Shown here piece after piece: positions 1 through 8,423 of a stretch of DNA of 64,000 nucleotides; position 1 is the stretch's first letter; each line of letters begins with the position of its first letter. Origin of the DNA: RGIG5612 sp045601405 (GTDB lineage Bacteria; Bacillota; Clostridia; Lachnospirales; Lachnospiraceae); assembly GCA_045601405.1 (NCBI GenBank), contig JAZRZO010000005.1:7890-71889 (forward strand), read 5' to 3'. The translations under genes were made by a program, and so were the position numbers. The notes beneath the pieces were generated by a model. That model worked only from the letters and a program-made list of their open reading frames with translations. It made no database searches and was not told the DNA's origin.

Positions 1-236
1 TTAATTTTCATGTTATCAATGCGGATGCGCATGACTTCGCATCTTTAAAGCAGGCCTTCGACGAGGCGGCTTCGACAAAGAACGCCCCCGCCGCGGTGAT
101 CGCCAGGAGCGTTAAGGGCAAGGGCGTATCATTTATGGAGGACGAGGCATCATGGCACGGAAAGGGACCTGATGACGATGAATTCGCCAGGGCAATGGAG
201 GAACTGGAAAGGATAGAGAACGAGTTATGCCGGTAA
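1..236 (+). CDS. Transketolase N-terminal subunit, 3' end only
   Basis: The reading frame that is open from the left edge encodes the C-terminal part of a thiamine-diphosphate transketolase N-terminal subunit. The visible part has the NADAHD segment followed by a VKGKGVSFMED stretch, which is typical of the end of the pyrophosphate-binding half of split transketolases. It ends with TAA and overlaps the ATG of the next gene by 10 bases, as expected for the two halves of one enzyme being co-translated. The enzyme moves two-carbon ketol units between sugar phosphates in the non-oxidative pentose phosphate pathway. The start lies outside the window. Confidence 0.9.
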   Translation, partial: NFHVINADAHDFASLKQAFDEAASTKNAPAAVIARSVKGKGVSFMEDEASWHGKGPDDDEFARAMEELERIENELCR

Positions 237-1210
237 AGACAGATTTATCAGGAGAGATAAGAAAGGCGACCAGGGACAGCTACGGAACTGCCCTTGTTGA
301 GCTTGGCCGCAAGAGAGAGGATATAATTGTTTTGGATTCCGACCTGGCCGAAACAACACGGACGGCGATGTTCAGGAAGGAATTTCCGGACAGGCATATA
401 AACTGCGGTATCGCGGAAGCAAACATGATGGGTATTGCCGCAGGTATCGCCACATGCGGGAAAACAGTGTTCGCTTCCTCCTTCGCTATGTTCGCCACAG
501 GCAGAGCATATGAACAGATAAGAAATACAGTGGCGCATTCCGGGGTGAATGTAAAGGTGGCGGCAAGCCATGCCGGTATATCCGTGGGAGAAGACGGAGC
601 CACACACCAGTGCTGTGAAGACATTTCCCTTATGTGCAGCATTCCGGGAATGATGGTGGTAAATCCCTGTGATCATGTTGAAGCCATGGCGGCAGTAAAG
701 TCGGCCGCAGAGCAGGAGGGACCGATGTATCTCCGGTTCGGAAGACTTGCGGTTCCCGTGATCTTTGACGAGGAGACCTATGTATATGAGCCGGGGAAGG
801 GTGTTCTGTTAAGAGAGGGCAGTGATATAACGATCTTCGCCACAGGGATAGAGGTATATGAAAGTCTTATCGCCGCGGAAATGCTCGAAAAAGACGGCAT
901 AAGTGCCGAAGTTATAAACATCCACACGATAAAGCCCATTGATGAGGAGATAATAGTCAGTTCGACAGCAAAAACAAAAAGGGCTGTGACCGTTGAGGAG
1001 CATTCAACGATCGGCGGACTCTTCAGCGCCGTTTCAGGAGTGCTTGCGAAGACCAGGCCGGTACAGGTATTGCCTATAGGAATAGAAGATGTCTTTGGAC
1101 ACTCAGGCCCGGCAAAGCAGCTGATACATGAATTCGGGCTTGACAGTGAAGGAATATACAAAAAGATAAAAGATCATTTTCCGATGTTCTCTTCTTCTTT
1201 TAATTCGTGA
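227..1210 (+). CDS. Transketolase C-terminal subunit
   Basis: This 327-residue protein is the pyrimidine-binding plus C-terminal half of a split transketolase. The N-terminal half has the DLAETTRT and GIAEANMMGIAAGIA segments of the transketolase pyrimidine domain, followed by GATHQCCEDISLM, and a transketolase C domain with VEEHSTIGGLFSAV near residue 260. It works with the subunit encoded just upstream in sugar-phosphate interconversion in the cytoplasm. The length fits the family. Its 3' end overlaps the convergent pgsA-like gene by 37 bases, so the two transcripts are antisense to each other at their ends. Confidence 0.95.
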   Translation: MPVKTDLSGEIRKATRDSYGTALVELGRKREDIIVLDSDLAETTRTAMFRKEFPDRHINCGIAEANMMGIAAGIATCGKTVFASSFAMFATGRAYEQIRNTVAHSGVNVKVAASHAGISVGEDGATHQCCEDISLMCSIPGMMVVNPCDHVEAMAAVKSAAEQEGPMYLRFGRLAVPVIFDEETYVYEPGKGVLLREGSDITIFATGIEVYESLIAAEMLEKDGISAEVINIHTIKPIDEEIIVSSTAKTKRAVTVEEHSTIGGLFSAVSGVLAKTRPVQVLPIGIEDVFGHSGPAKQLIHEFGLDSEGIYKKIKDHFPMFSSSFNS

Positions 1211-1755
1211 AGAAGGTGAATATAGAAACGCATATAAACGAAGAATGCTATCAACATGAATGCGGCGGAAAAGCCTATCATTAAATTCACCACCCGTTTA
1301 TCAACATTAGGAACAGCGATCAGGATGATCATAACGATATAGAGTATGGCAGTGCAGATCTTACCGGCCCATACTGCTCCGTTGATATGCTTTCCTTTTG
1401 TGAAAAGGTAGCCGCTGAAGGAAAGTGAAACAACCTCCTTTACGGCGTAGATGATGATAAGTATGGCAACCCAGTGATACTTAAAGACAACGCAGAAAAG
1501 CATTGCGAACTGCATTGCCTTGTCCGCGATAGGATCGATGATCTTTCCCCAGTCCGTGATGAGGTTATATCTGCGCGCGATGATGCCGTCCGCCACATCG
1601 GTGAGAGCGGAAAGTATAACAATGCCGATAGCCCACAGATTGTCTGTAAAGCTTTTTGCGTTGATATAGACAACGACAAAGATCGGAACGAGAATTATCC
1701 TTACATATGTAAGGATGTTTGGGATAGTGAAAAAATCCTGTTTTCTAAATTGCAT
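1174..1755 (-). CDS. pgsA: CDP-alcohol phosphatidyltransferase, phosphatidylglycerophosphate synthase type
   Basis: A 193-residue integral membrane enzyme with the complete CDP-alcohol phosphotransferase signature: D53, D56-G57, A60-R61, G70, D74 and D78. This family transfers the phosphatidyl group from CDP-diacylglycerol to an alcohol. Length, the TIPNILTYVRIILVP start and the D-VADGIIAR form fit the glycerol-3-phosphate enzyme PgsA, the first committed step to phosphatidylglycerol. Several hydrophobic segments follow. The start is supported by AAGGA a few bases upstream on the minus strand. It is a lone gene, convergent with transketolase. A different alcohol acceptor cannot be excluded from sequence alone. 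Confidence 0.85.
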   Translation of the reverse strand: MQFRKQDFFTIPNILTYVRIILVPIFVVVYINAKSFTDNLWAIGIVILSALTDVADGIIARRYNLITDWGKIIDPIADKAMQFAMLFCVVFKYHWVAILIIIYAVKEVVSLSFSGYLFTKGKHINGAVWAGKICTAILYIVMIILIAVPNVDKRVVNLMIGFSAAFMLIAFFVYMRFYIHLLHELKEEENIGK

Positions 1756-1848
1756 GACGATCCTTCTAAATAAAATTCAACCGAGAAAAGTATATTATGC
1801 GAATATAAAAAAGTCAATGGAGCGAGGTGTGCAAAACGCCCAAAATCC

Positions 1849-1877
1849 TTGACAATTAAGGATTTTTACAGTATAAA
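1849..1877 (+). promoter_or_regulatory. Sigma-A type promoter for the HU gene
   Basis: TTGACA at 1849-1854 and TATAAA at 1872-1877 are separated by 17 bases, close to the housekeeping consensus. This sits about 65 bases before the start codon of the HU gene, which has a GGAGG site, and suits a highly expressed nucleoid protein. Confidence 0.75.
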
Positions 1878-1940
1878 TAGTAGGACTTTCGATATGTGTA
1901 TAAGAAAGTGATCAATTAATAATAAAGAGGAGGATACACA

Positions 1941-2225
1941 ATGAACAAGGTTGAATTAGTTGAAGCTATGGCAAAAAAAAGCGGCCTTTCAAAAAAGGAA
2001 GCTGAAGGCGCTTTAAAGGCATTCATCGACACTGTTGAATTTGAAGTTAAGAAAGGACGCAAGGTTCAGTTAGTTGGCTTTGGTACTTTCGAACTTTCCA
2101 AGAGAGCAGCTCGTAAGGGTCGCAATCCGCAGACCAATGAGACGATCAAGATCAAGGCTTCAAAATCACCTAAGTTTAAACCGGGTAAAGCTTTCAAAGA
2201 TCTGGTAAACGGAGTAAAGAAATAA
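1941..2225 (+). CDS. hup: HU family DNA-binding protein
   Basis: A 94-residue histone-like protein matching the HU family over its whole length: MNKVELVEAMAKKSGLSKKEAE at the N-terminal helices, the GFGTFE turn, the R-x-x-RNPQT DNA-binding arm, and the ending PKFKPGKAFKDLVN. HU dimers bend DNA and organise the nucleoid. A strong GGAGG ribosome site lies upstream. It has its own consensus promoter and terminator, so it is monocistronic. Codon use is that of a highly expressed gene. Confidence 0.97.
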   Translation: MNKVELVEAMAKKSGLSKKEAEGALKAFIDTVEFEVKKGRKVQLVGFGTFELSKRAARKGRNPQTNETIKIKASKSPKFKPGKAFKDLVNGVKK

Positions 2226-2245
2226 TTTAAAAAAGAAATACCTGT

Positions 2246-2277
2246 AAAAATGCGGATCATTTCGGTCCGCATTTTTT
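2246..2277 (+). terminator. Rho-independent terminator after HU
   Basis: An 11-bp stem (2246-2256 with 2266-2276) closes a 9-base loop and runs into a T tract. It lies directly after the HU stop codon. Confidence 0.85.
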
Positions 2278-2325
2278 GATTTTCAGCAAATTGATTTACG
2301 GAGAAAAAACAAGTAGAATATTACA

Positions 2326-2565
2326 ATGAGAATCGATAAATATCTTAAGGTCTCACGACTGATAAAAAGAAGAACCGTTGCAAATGAAGCCTGTTCGGCA
2401 GGCAGAGTAAGTGTTAACGGAAAAGTCATAAAAGCATCTTATGATGTTAAGACAGGCGACGTGATAAATATCTCTTTCGGCAACAGAGAGGTAAAAGCAA
2501 AGGTTATCTCGCTTGCCGAAAGCACGAAAAAAGATGACGCAAAGGAAATGTACGAGCTTCTATGA
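2326..2565 (+). CDS. rqcP: S4-domain RNA-binding protein, RqcP (YabO/Hsp15-like)
   Basis: A 79-residue protein made of a single S4 domain: MRIDKYLKVSRLIKRRTVANEAC, then GRVSVNGK and KTGDVI. In Firmicutes this small protein binds stalled 50S-peptidyl-tRNA complexes and assists poly-alanine tailing in ribosome quality control with RqcH. It overlaps the next gene by 4 bases (ATGA), and the position before divIC and tilS is the usual Firmicute arrangement, which supports orthology with YabO. Confidence 0.88.
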   Translation: MRIDKYLKVSRLIKRRTVANEACSAGRVSVNGKVIKASYDVKTGDVINISFGNREVKAKVISLAESTKKDDAKEMYELL

Positions 2566-2861
2566 GAAAGACCGGGAATGGCAATAATAAAAGAAAGAAG
2601 ATATTCATTACTCTTGCCGCAGTGATAGCTGTAGCCATCGCCGCGATGATCACCGTTCAGATATTCAGTATGCGTGTGAAAAACAACGAGCTTAAAGCAA
2701 GGAAGGGGAGGCTGGAGGAGCTTCTCTCTGAGGAGGAGTTGAGAAAGGAGTTTCTTGAAAACGAAGCGGCGTACATCCAGACCTGGAAATATATAGAGGA
2801 AAAGGCAAAAGCCATCGGCTATGTTTATCCGGATGAAATAATATTCAGAAAGGAAGAATAG
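2562..2861 (+). CDS. divIC: DivIC/FtsB-like septum formation initiator
   Basis: A 99-residue bitopic protein. A basic N-terminal tail of about 15 residues is followed by one membrane helix (about residues 16-36) and a coiled coil rich in Glu, Lys and Leu, ending with a short AIGYVYPDEIIF tail seen in the septum-initiator family. DivIC acts at the division site with FtsL and DivIB. The gene overlaps the RqcP gene by 4 bases and shares one base with the TilS start, consistent with translational coupling. Sequence conservation is low in this family, so context adds much of the support. Confidence 0.82.
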   Translation: MRKTGNGNNKRKKIFITLAAVIAVAIAAMITVQIFSMRVKNNELKARKGRLEELLSEEELRKEFLENEAAYIQTWKYIEEKAKAIGYVYPDEIIFRKEE

Positions 2862-4294
2862 TGGTCCCGGAGCTTTACCTGCGTTTTGAGGAATATGTAA
2901 GATCGCGTAAGCTGATAAGTAATGGCGATGATATTGTGATAGGTGTATCGGGAGGGGCGGATTCGGTATGCCTGTTGCTGCTTTTATGCAGGCTGAGAAA
3001 TAAGCTTGACTTAAGGCTTAAGGCCGCGCACATGGATCACATGATAAGAGGAGCCGCATCAAAGGCGGATGCGGATTTTGTAGAGGAACTCTGCGCAAAG
3101 CTTGATGTGGATTGTGTTATAAAGACAGAAGATGTTCCGGAGCTTGCGAAACGGACAGGGACAGGCCTTGAGGAAGCCGGGCGAAGGGCTCGCTATGAGT
3201 TTATGTGCGCTCTGGCAAAAAAAGAAGGCGCCGCTATTGCCCTGGCTCATCATAAGAATGATAGCGTGGAGACATTTGTACTGAATCTTGTGAGGGGAAC
3301 ACGGCTTAAGGGATTAGGCGGCATAAAATCTGAAGGCTCAATGAATGGCTGCAGGCTTATCCGCCCGCTGATCTTTGCGACAAGGCAGGAGATAGAAGCG
3401 TATCTCGAAGAAGAGGGCGCCGGCTTCCGTGTGGACGCCACAAATGATGATACAGGCTATTCGCGAAATTTCATAAGACATGAGTTGCTGCCCCGATTTA
3501 CCCGGCTGAACAAAAACAGCATTGAACATATCGCCGGAACAGCGGACTATATAACAAGAGTTGAATGCTATCTGGAAAAAGAAACCGGTGCAGCCTGTGA
3601 GAGGATACTGACTTACGATAACGAAGGCCGGCCGGTCATCGATGTAGACAGACTTAATGCGTGTGATCCGCTGATAGCAGAAAGGGTTATCTACAGAGCG
3701 GTAACGGAGGCTGTGAAAGGAAGCAGGGATGTCAGCTCTGTTCACATAAAAAGAGTGGCGGAGCTGGCCGGCGGCAGATCGGGACAGTCGGTGCCGCTGC
3801 TCAGGGGCTTCAGTGCCGTAAGGGAATATGGCAGGATGATCATAGGGCAAAAGGAGCGCGAAGGGGTTTTGCCCGGGGAAATAAGAATAGAAAAAAGCGG
3901 ACTTGAGTCAGACAGGGAAACCGTAATAGAACTTGAAGATGACGCTCGCCTTACCCTGAGCGTAACAGCAGTAAACAGTGGCAACAGACAAGAACTTATG
4001 CAAAAAAAACTGTATACGAAAGCATTTGACTATGATAAAATCAATAATACTGTTATTTTGGGGACGAAGGCTCCGGGAGACAGGATTTTTCTGAAAAACG
4101 GGAGTAAATCCCTGAAAAAATTTTTTACTGACGAGAAGATCCCTGCAGGCAAACGGAATGATATTCTTTTGCTCAAAGACGAAGAAAGTATTGTCTGGAT
4201 CATCGGATACAGGATAAGCGAAGCGCATAAGATCGGTGATACCACAAAAAAGGCACTGATTGCAAGGATCAGCGGAGGTGCGTATGGACAATAA
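2861..4294 (+). CDS. tilS: tRNA(Ile)-lysidine synthase TilS
   Basis: A 477-residue enzyme with the N-type ATP-pyrophosphatase loop SGGADS at residues 30-35, then AAHMDHMIRG and LAHHKNDSVETFVLNLVRG, which are conserved in TilS. It puts lysine on C34 of the AUA-decoding tRNA(Ile), so that it reads isoleucine. The C-terminal part carries the substrate-binding TilS C domain (APGDRI near residue 403). The start is GTG, sharing its G with the DivIC stop; no ATG is nearby. It overlaps the hpt gene by 11 bases, as is common in Firmicutes. Confidence 0.95.
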   Translation: MVPELYLRFEEYVRSRKLISNGDDIVIGVSGGADSVCLLLLLCRLRNKLDLRLKAAHMDHMIRGAASKADADFVEELCAKLDVDCVIKTEDVPELAKRTGTGLEEAGRRARYEFMCALAKKEGAAIALAHHKNDSVETFVLNLVRGTRLKGLGGIKSEGSMNGCRLIRPLIFATRQEIEAYLEEEGAGFRVDATNDDTGYSRNFIRHELLPRFTRLNKNSIEHIAGTADYITRVECYLEKETGAACERILTYDNEGRPVIDVDRLNACDPLIAERVIYRAVTEAVKGSRDVSSVHIKRVAELAGGRSGQSVPLLRGFSAVREYGRMIIGQKEREGVLPGEIRIEKSGLESDRETVIELEDDARLTLSVTAVNSGNRQELMQKKLYTKAFDYDKINNTVILGTKAPGDRIFLKNGSKSLKKFFTDEKIPAGKRNDILLLKDEESIVWIIGYRISEAHKIGDTTKKALIARISGGAYGQ

Positions 4295-4805
4295 TATAGA
4301 AGTATTGATAACTGAGGAAGAGGTCAGGGCGCGCATAAAGGAAATGGCGGATACCCTGAGTGAAAAATATGTGGGAGAGAAGGTTCTGCTTGTAGGTATC
4401 CTTAACGGTTCGGTATTTTTTCTCACAGAGCTTGCTCAGCAGATGAGTGTGCCGCTGGAGATTGATTTTATGGCAGCATCCAGTTACGGAAACGGAACGG
4501 AAAGCTCGGGCAGAGTCCTGGTCACAAAGGACCTTGAACGCTCGATACATGGCGTACATGTTGTCCTTATTGAGGATATAGTGGATACGGGACAAACGCT
4601 TCATCTTTTAACAGAGATGCTGAGCGAGAGGAATCCGGCGAGCCTGGAGCTGGCAGTGCTTTTAGATAAACCCGCCAGGAGAAAGGTAGGTATGCGCGCG
4701 GACTATGTGGGCTTTGAGATACCTGACGCCTTTGTTGTGGGCTGGGGGCTTGACTACGACCAGAAATACAGAGACCTCCCTTACATAGGAGTTTTAAAGC
4801 AATAA
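4284..4805 (+). CDS. hpt: Hypoxanthine phosphoribosyltransferase
   Basis: A 173-residue purine salvage enzyme that joins hypoxanthine or guanine to PRPP. The PRPP-binding motif VLIEDIVDTGQT lies at residues 95-106, and VGFEIPDAFVVGWGLDYD near the end is characteristic of Hpt. The frame is open from 4260, but GGAGG at 4274-4278 points to the ATG at 4284, and homologues start with a comparable short N-terminus. The gene lies in the tilS-hpt-ftsH order widespread in Firmicutes. Confidence 0.95.
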   Translation: MDNNIEVLITEEEVRARIKEMADTLSEKYVGEKVLLVGILNGSVFFLTELAQQMSVPLEIDFMAASSYGNGTESSGRVLVTKDLERSIHGVHVVLIEDIVDTGQTLHLLTEMLSERNPASLELAVLLDKPARRKVGMRADYVGFEIPDAFVVGWGLDYDQKYRDLPYIGVLKQ

Positions 4806-4833
4806 CAGGGAATAAAAACAAAGAGGAAACGTA

Positions 4834-6684
4834 ATGGGAAAACAGTTTAGAGGAATATTGATCTACGTTCTCGTTATCGCGGCGGTATTCGGCATAATTT
4901 ATTTTATGACGTCGCAGCGAAATATCAATGATGATTATACCTTCAGCGAGTTTCAAAAAGACCTGAACGACCAGACTATATCATCAATAGAAGTTAAACA
5001 GAATGCAGAGATCCCGACAGGTGTCCTTACCGTGGAATTTAAGGACAAAACAAAAAAGCAGCTTTATGTGGAAAATGTTAACACCATAACAGACCTGCTC
5101 AAGAACAGAAACTTCAACTACAAGCTTCTGGATGTTACAAGGGCAAGCTATTTTGTCACAACTATACTGCCCATGGTGGTTATGTTCATCATATTCATCA
5201 TTTTCTTCAGCATTCTTTCAAGCAGAGCCGGAGGTGCCGGAGGCAACGTCATGTCGTTTGGCAAGAATAAGGCGAAGGTTATGGCGCAGAACAGCAACAC
5301 GACCACCTTCAAGGATGTTGCGGGTCTTACCGAGGAAAGATCGGAGTTGGAAGAGGTTGTCGATTTTCTGAAGGCGCCCCAGAAATACACCCGTGTCGGA
5401 GCGCGCATACCCAAGGGCATACTGCTCGTGGGCCCTCCGGGAACGGGAAAGACGCTCCTTGCAAGGGCTGTATCCGGCGAGGCGGGAGTTCCGTTCTTCC
5501 ATATATCCGGCTCGGATTTTGTGGAAATGTTTGTAGGCGTCGGCGCGTCCAGAGTAAGGGATCTTTTTTCGGACGCGAAGAAGAATACCCCGTGCATAAT
5601 CTTCATTGACGAGATAGATGCGGTCGCAAGAAGAAGAGGCTCGGGTCTTGGCGGCGGCCACGATGAGAGAGAGCAGACGCTTAACCAGATCCTTGTTGAA
5701 ATGGACGGCTTCGGCGTTAACGAGGGCATAATCGTTATGGCAGCGACGAACAGGGTGGACATCCTGGATCCGGCTATTTTGAGACCGGGGCGTTTTGACA
5801 GAAAGGTGTTTGTAGGAAAACCCGATGTTAAGGGAAGAGAGGACATACTTAAGGTACACTCACGCAACAAACCGCTTGCGGAGGATGTGGATCTTGGCGT
5901 TACCGCAAGGACTACCGCGGGCTTCTCGGGAGCTGACCTTGAAAACCTGCTGAAGGAAGCGGCTATCAACGCGGCAGCCCAGAACAGATCGTATATAGTA
6001 CAGGCGGATATTGATAACGCGTTCATCAAGATAGGTATCGGAGAAGAAAAGAAGAGCAGGGTGATCTCGGAAAAGGAAAAGAGGATCACTGCTTATCACG
6101 AGTCCGGTCATGCGATATTATTCCATGTCCTGCCTGAGGTGGGACCGGTGCATATGGTATCGGTTATCCCTACGGGTATGGCAGGAGGATATACCATGCC
6201 TCTACCTGAAAAGGATGAGATGTTCAACTCAAGAGGTAAGATGCTTGAAAACATCATGGTATCTTTTGGCGGGCGCATAGCCGAGGAGCTGATATTTGAT
6301 GATATCACCACGGGCGCGTCACAGGATATTAAACAGGCTACGGATATCGCAAGGTCTATGGTAACTAAATTCGGCATGAGCGATACTCTTGGACCTATCG
6401 ACTACGGTACCGCGGATGCGGATGAGGTATTCATCGGCCGCGACTGGGGACAGGCTAAACCGTATTCGGACACAACTGCGGCAGCCATTGACGTGGAGGT
6501 TAAGAAGATAATCGATAAATGCTATGCTGATGCCAAGAGCATCATTATGAAATACAGGGATGTGCTTGAGGCAAGTGCCCAGCTTCTTATGCAGAAAGAG
6601 AAGATCACAAGGGAAGAGTTTGAGGCATTGTTTGAGCCTTCTGTTCCGAATGAGCCTGTTGACCCTGTTCCGGCAACGGTTTGA
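4834..6684 (+). CDS. ftsH: ATP-dependent zinc metalloprotease FtsH
   Basis: A 616-residue membrane protease that degrades misassembled membrane proteins and selected regulators. It has a first membrane helix at residues 8-27, an extracellular domain, a second helix near 110-130, an AAA module with Walker A GPPGTGKT from residue 200 and Walker B IIFIDEID, the SRH RPGRFDR, and the zinc site HESGH at 422-426. The length is normal. It is the last gene of the tilS-hpt-ftsH run and is followed by a terminator. A GAGGAA site precedes the ATG. Confidence 0.97.
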   Translation: MGKQFRGILIYVLVIAAVFGIIYFMTSQRNINDDYTFSEFQKDLNDQTISSIEVKQNAEIPTGVLTVEFKDKTKKQLYVENVNTITDLLKNRNFNYKLLDVTRASYFVTTILPMVVMFIIFIIFFSILSSRAGGAGGNVMSFGKNKAKVMAQNSNTTTFKDVAGLTEERSELEEVVDFLKAPQKYTRVGARIPKGILLVGPPGTGKTLLARAVSGEAGVPFFHISGSDFVEMFVGVGASRVRDLFSDAKKNTPCIIFIDEIDAVARRRGSGLGGGHDEREQTLNQILVEMDGFGVNEGIIVMAATNRVDILDPAILRPGRFDRKVFVGKPDVKGREDILKVHSRNKPLAEDVDLGVTARTTAGFSGADLENLLKEAAINAAAQNRSYIVQADIDNAFIKIGIGEEKKSRVISEKEKRITAYHESGHAILFHVLPEVGPVHMVSVIPTGMAGGYTMPLPEKDEMFNSRGKMLENIMVSFGGRIAEELIFDDITTGASQDIKQATDIARSMVTKFGMSDTLGPIDYGTADADEVFIGRDWGQAKPYSDTTAAAIDVEVKKIIDKCYADAKSIIMKYRDVLEASAQLLMQKEKITREEFEALFEPSVPNEPVDPVPATV

Positions 6685-6714
6685 TAAGTGCGGCTGGAGC
6701 CGGTTGAAATTTAG

Positions 6715-6740
6715 AAAAGACCGCGAAAGCGGTCTTTTCT
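6715..6740 (+). terminator. Rho-independent terminator after ftsH
   Basis: A 10-bp perfect stem (6715-6724 with 6729-6738) with a GAAA tetraloop and a T run lies about 30 bases after the ftsH stop codon. Confidence 0.85.
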
Positions 6741-6886
6741 GTGCAATATTACCAAATCCGAAGGTAAACTTTTGTAAAGTTTGTGGAGACTTATCTCTTT
6801 ACCGGTGATATCATATACACAGTAAAACATCCCCCCCCAATACATATAGTTTTACTACACTCCATAAAATAAAATACCTTCTCCTT

Positions 6887-6914
6887 AAAAACGCCGGCAG
6901 CAGCCGGCGTTTTT
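6887..6914 (+). terminator. Hairpin with A and T flanks, likely bidirectional terminator
   Basis: An 11-base arm at 6887-6897 pairs with 6904-6914. A run of A before it and T after it lets it work in both directions. No gene lies between this and the ftsH terminator, so it may belong to a lost gene. Confidence 0.6.
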
Positions 6915-6916
6915 AC

Positions 6917-7030
6917 TATGAGATATCTGCCGGGTTAGTCATACTTCGATATATCTGCAGCTTTGGCAGGATCATAGCCTCCCCCCCTCCGGGGGAAGGC
7001 GGCGCAGGAGGCGATGGGTGAGGGATGCAT
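6917..7030 (+). repeat. Diverged intergenic repeats
   Basis: The 350-base gap between ftsH and the amidohydrolase gene holds no gene. Positions 6917-6970 are a shortened, diverged form of the palindromic repeat found at 16047, 28158 and 28261, with the TGCCGGGTTAGTC core and the TCGATATAT arm. Positions 6978-7024 match a second repeat family with a CCCCTCCGGGGGAAGG hairpin followed by GATGGGTGAGGG, also seen near 15100 and 16130. Confidence 0.6.
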
Positions 7031-7092
7031 CAGGGTCTCAATTCTCACATCTTGCTATGGAAAAACCTTCGCCGATAATATAGAATATAAGC

Positions 7093-8421
7093 ATGAAGAT
7101 TTTAATCAAGGGCGGAGATGCTCTCCTTTTTGACGGGCATACATTCGCAGTTAAAGAAAAGGATATTTTTATTGACGGAAAGCTGATCGCCGGGATATTC
7201 GATCCCGGATCGGAGAGCGTACCAACGGATGCTGACAAGGTGATCGACGCGAAAGACAGGCTGGTCATACCGGGGCTTATCAATGCGCACACACACGCGT
7301 TCATGAGCCTTTTCAGAAATTATGCTGATGACATGGATTTCTGGGACTGGCTTGAGCATGTCCAAAATGTTGAAGAGCATATTACGGAGGAGGATTGCTA
7401 TTGGGGAACTCTCTTGAATTGTATCGAGATGATACGGACAGGGACAACCTGCTTTGTGGACATGAATATCAAGTCAGCGAAAAAAGGCAGGACCAGCGGA
7501 CCGGAAAGCGCTTCGGCAGGTGCTGCGGCGGAGTCCGGTATGCGGGCAGTCATCACCCGCGGGCTTTCGGGTACGGCGGACAGCGAAGATTCTCTGATGA
7601 AGTTTGCGCAGACAGTTGGTGAGATGGATGCCTTCAGAGATAATGACAGGATAAGATTCTGGTTCGGGCCGCATGCGCCATACAGCTGCATGGCGGATTA
7701 TCTTGTGAAGCTGAAAGATGCGGCGAAGGAGCGCGGCTGCGGGATAACCATACATCTTTCGGAGAGTGAAGGTGAAGTTGCCGGAATGCTGGAGGAAAAC
7801 AAAGTGACGCCGATAAAATACACGGCGGACCTGGGTGTCTTTGATGTTCCCGTGATAGCGGCGCACTGTGTTCAGGCGACAGAGGATGATCTCAGATTAT
7901 TCAGCGAAAAAAATGTAAGCGTAGCCATCAACCCGAAGAGCAACATGAAGCTGGGGAATGGATTTGCGCCTGTACAGGAAATGCTTGACGCAGGGGTGAA
8001 TGTCTGCATCGGTACGGATGGCAGCGGAAGCAACAACACACAAAACCTTTTTGCCGAAATGAACACGGCGGCGCTTGTATATAAAGGCAAAGCAAAGAAG
8101 GCAGTGTGTGTGAGCGCGCAGGATGTACTTAAAATGGCAACTGTGGGCGGTGCAAAAGCTATAGGTATGGAGGAAGAAACCGGTATCATAAAGGAAGGAG
8201 CGAAAGCGGACCTTGTCATACTTGATACCAGCGGACCGGAATTCTTTCCCCGCAACAACACCGTACATGCGCTTGTGTATTCGGCAACAGGAGCAGAAAC
8301 GGAGACAGTGATAGTTGACGGTGAAGTGATAATGGAAAACAGAAGACTTCTGACTATAGATGAGAAAAAAGTATATGAAGAGTGCGAAAGGATCGCGCGA
8401 AGATTAAATATGCAGGAGTAG
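7093..8421 (+). CDS. Amidohydrolase: S-adenosylhomocysteine / 5'-deoxyadenosine deaminase (MtaD/DadD family)
   Basis: A 442-residue metal-dependent amidohydrolase. H66 and H68 of NAHTHAF, a histidine in TIHLSESEGE, a histidine in AAHCVQA and the aspartate in IGTDGSGSNN form the usual metal and catalytic set of the MtaD/SsnA/Atz group. Family members remove the amino group from adenosine-containing thioethers such as S-adenosylhomocysteine, methylthioadenosine or 5'-deoxyadenosine. The next gene, 2 bases away, is an AhcY homologue with an HLEAK signature. The pair therefore suggests deamination to S-inosylhomocysteine followed by hydrolysis. No clear Shine-Dalgarno site precedes the ATG. Confidence 0.85.
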   Translation: MKILIKGGDALLFDGHTFAVKEKDIFIDGKLIAGIFDPGSESVPTDADKVIDAKDRLVIPGLINAHTHAFMSLFRNYADDMDFWDWLEHVQNVEEHITEEDCYWGTLLNCIEMIRTGTTCFVDMNIKSAKKGRTSGPESASAGAAAESGMRAVITRGLSGTADSEDSLMKFAQTVGEMDAFRDNDRIRFWFGPHAPYSCMADYLVKLKDAAKERGCGITIHLSESEGEVAGMLEENKVTPIKYTADLGVFDVPVIAAHCVQATEDDLRLFSEKNVSVAINPKSNMKLGNGFAPVQEMLDAGVNVCIGTDGSGSNNTQNLFAEMNTAALVYKGKAKKAVCVSAQDVLKMATVGGAKAIGMEEETGIIKEGAKADLVILDTSGPEFFPRNNTVHALVYSATGAETETVIVDGEVIMENRRLLTIDEKKVYEECERIARRLNMQE

Positions 8422-8423
8422 GA

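Noticed and set aside
5148..6089. 313-codon minus-strand frame opposite ftsH
   Set aside because: Ser/Pro-rich composition and perfect overlap with a conserved gene mark it as an antisense shadow.
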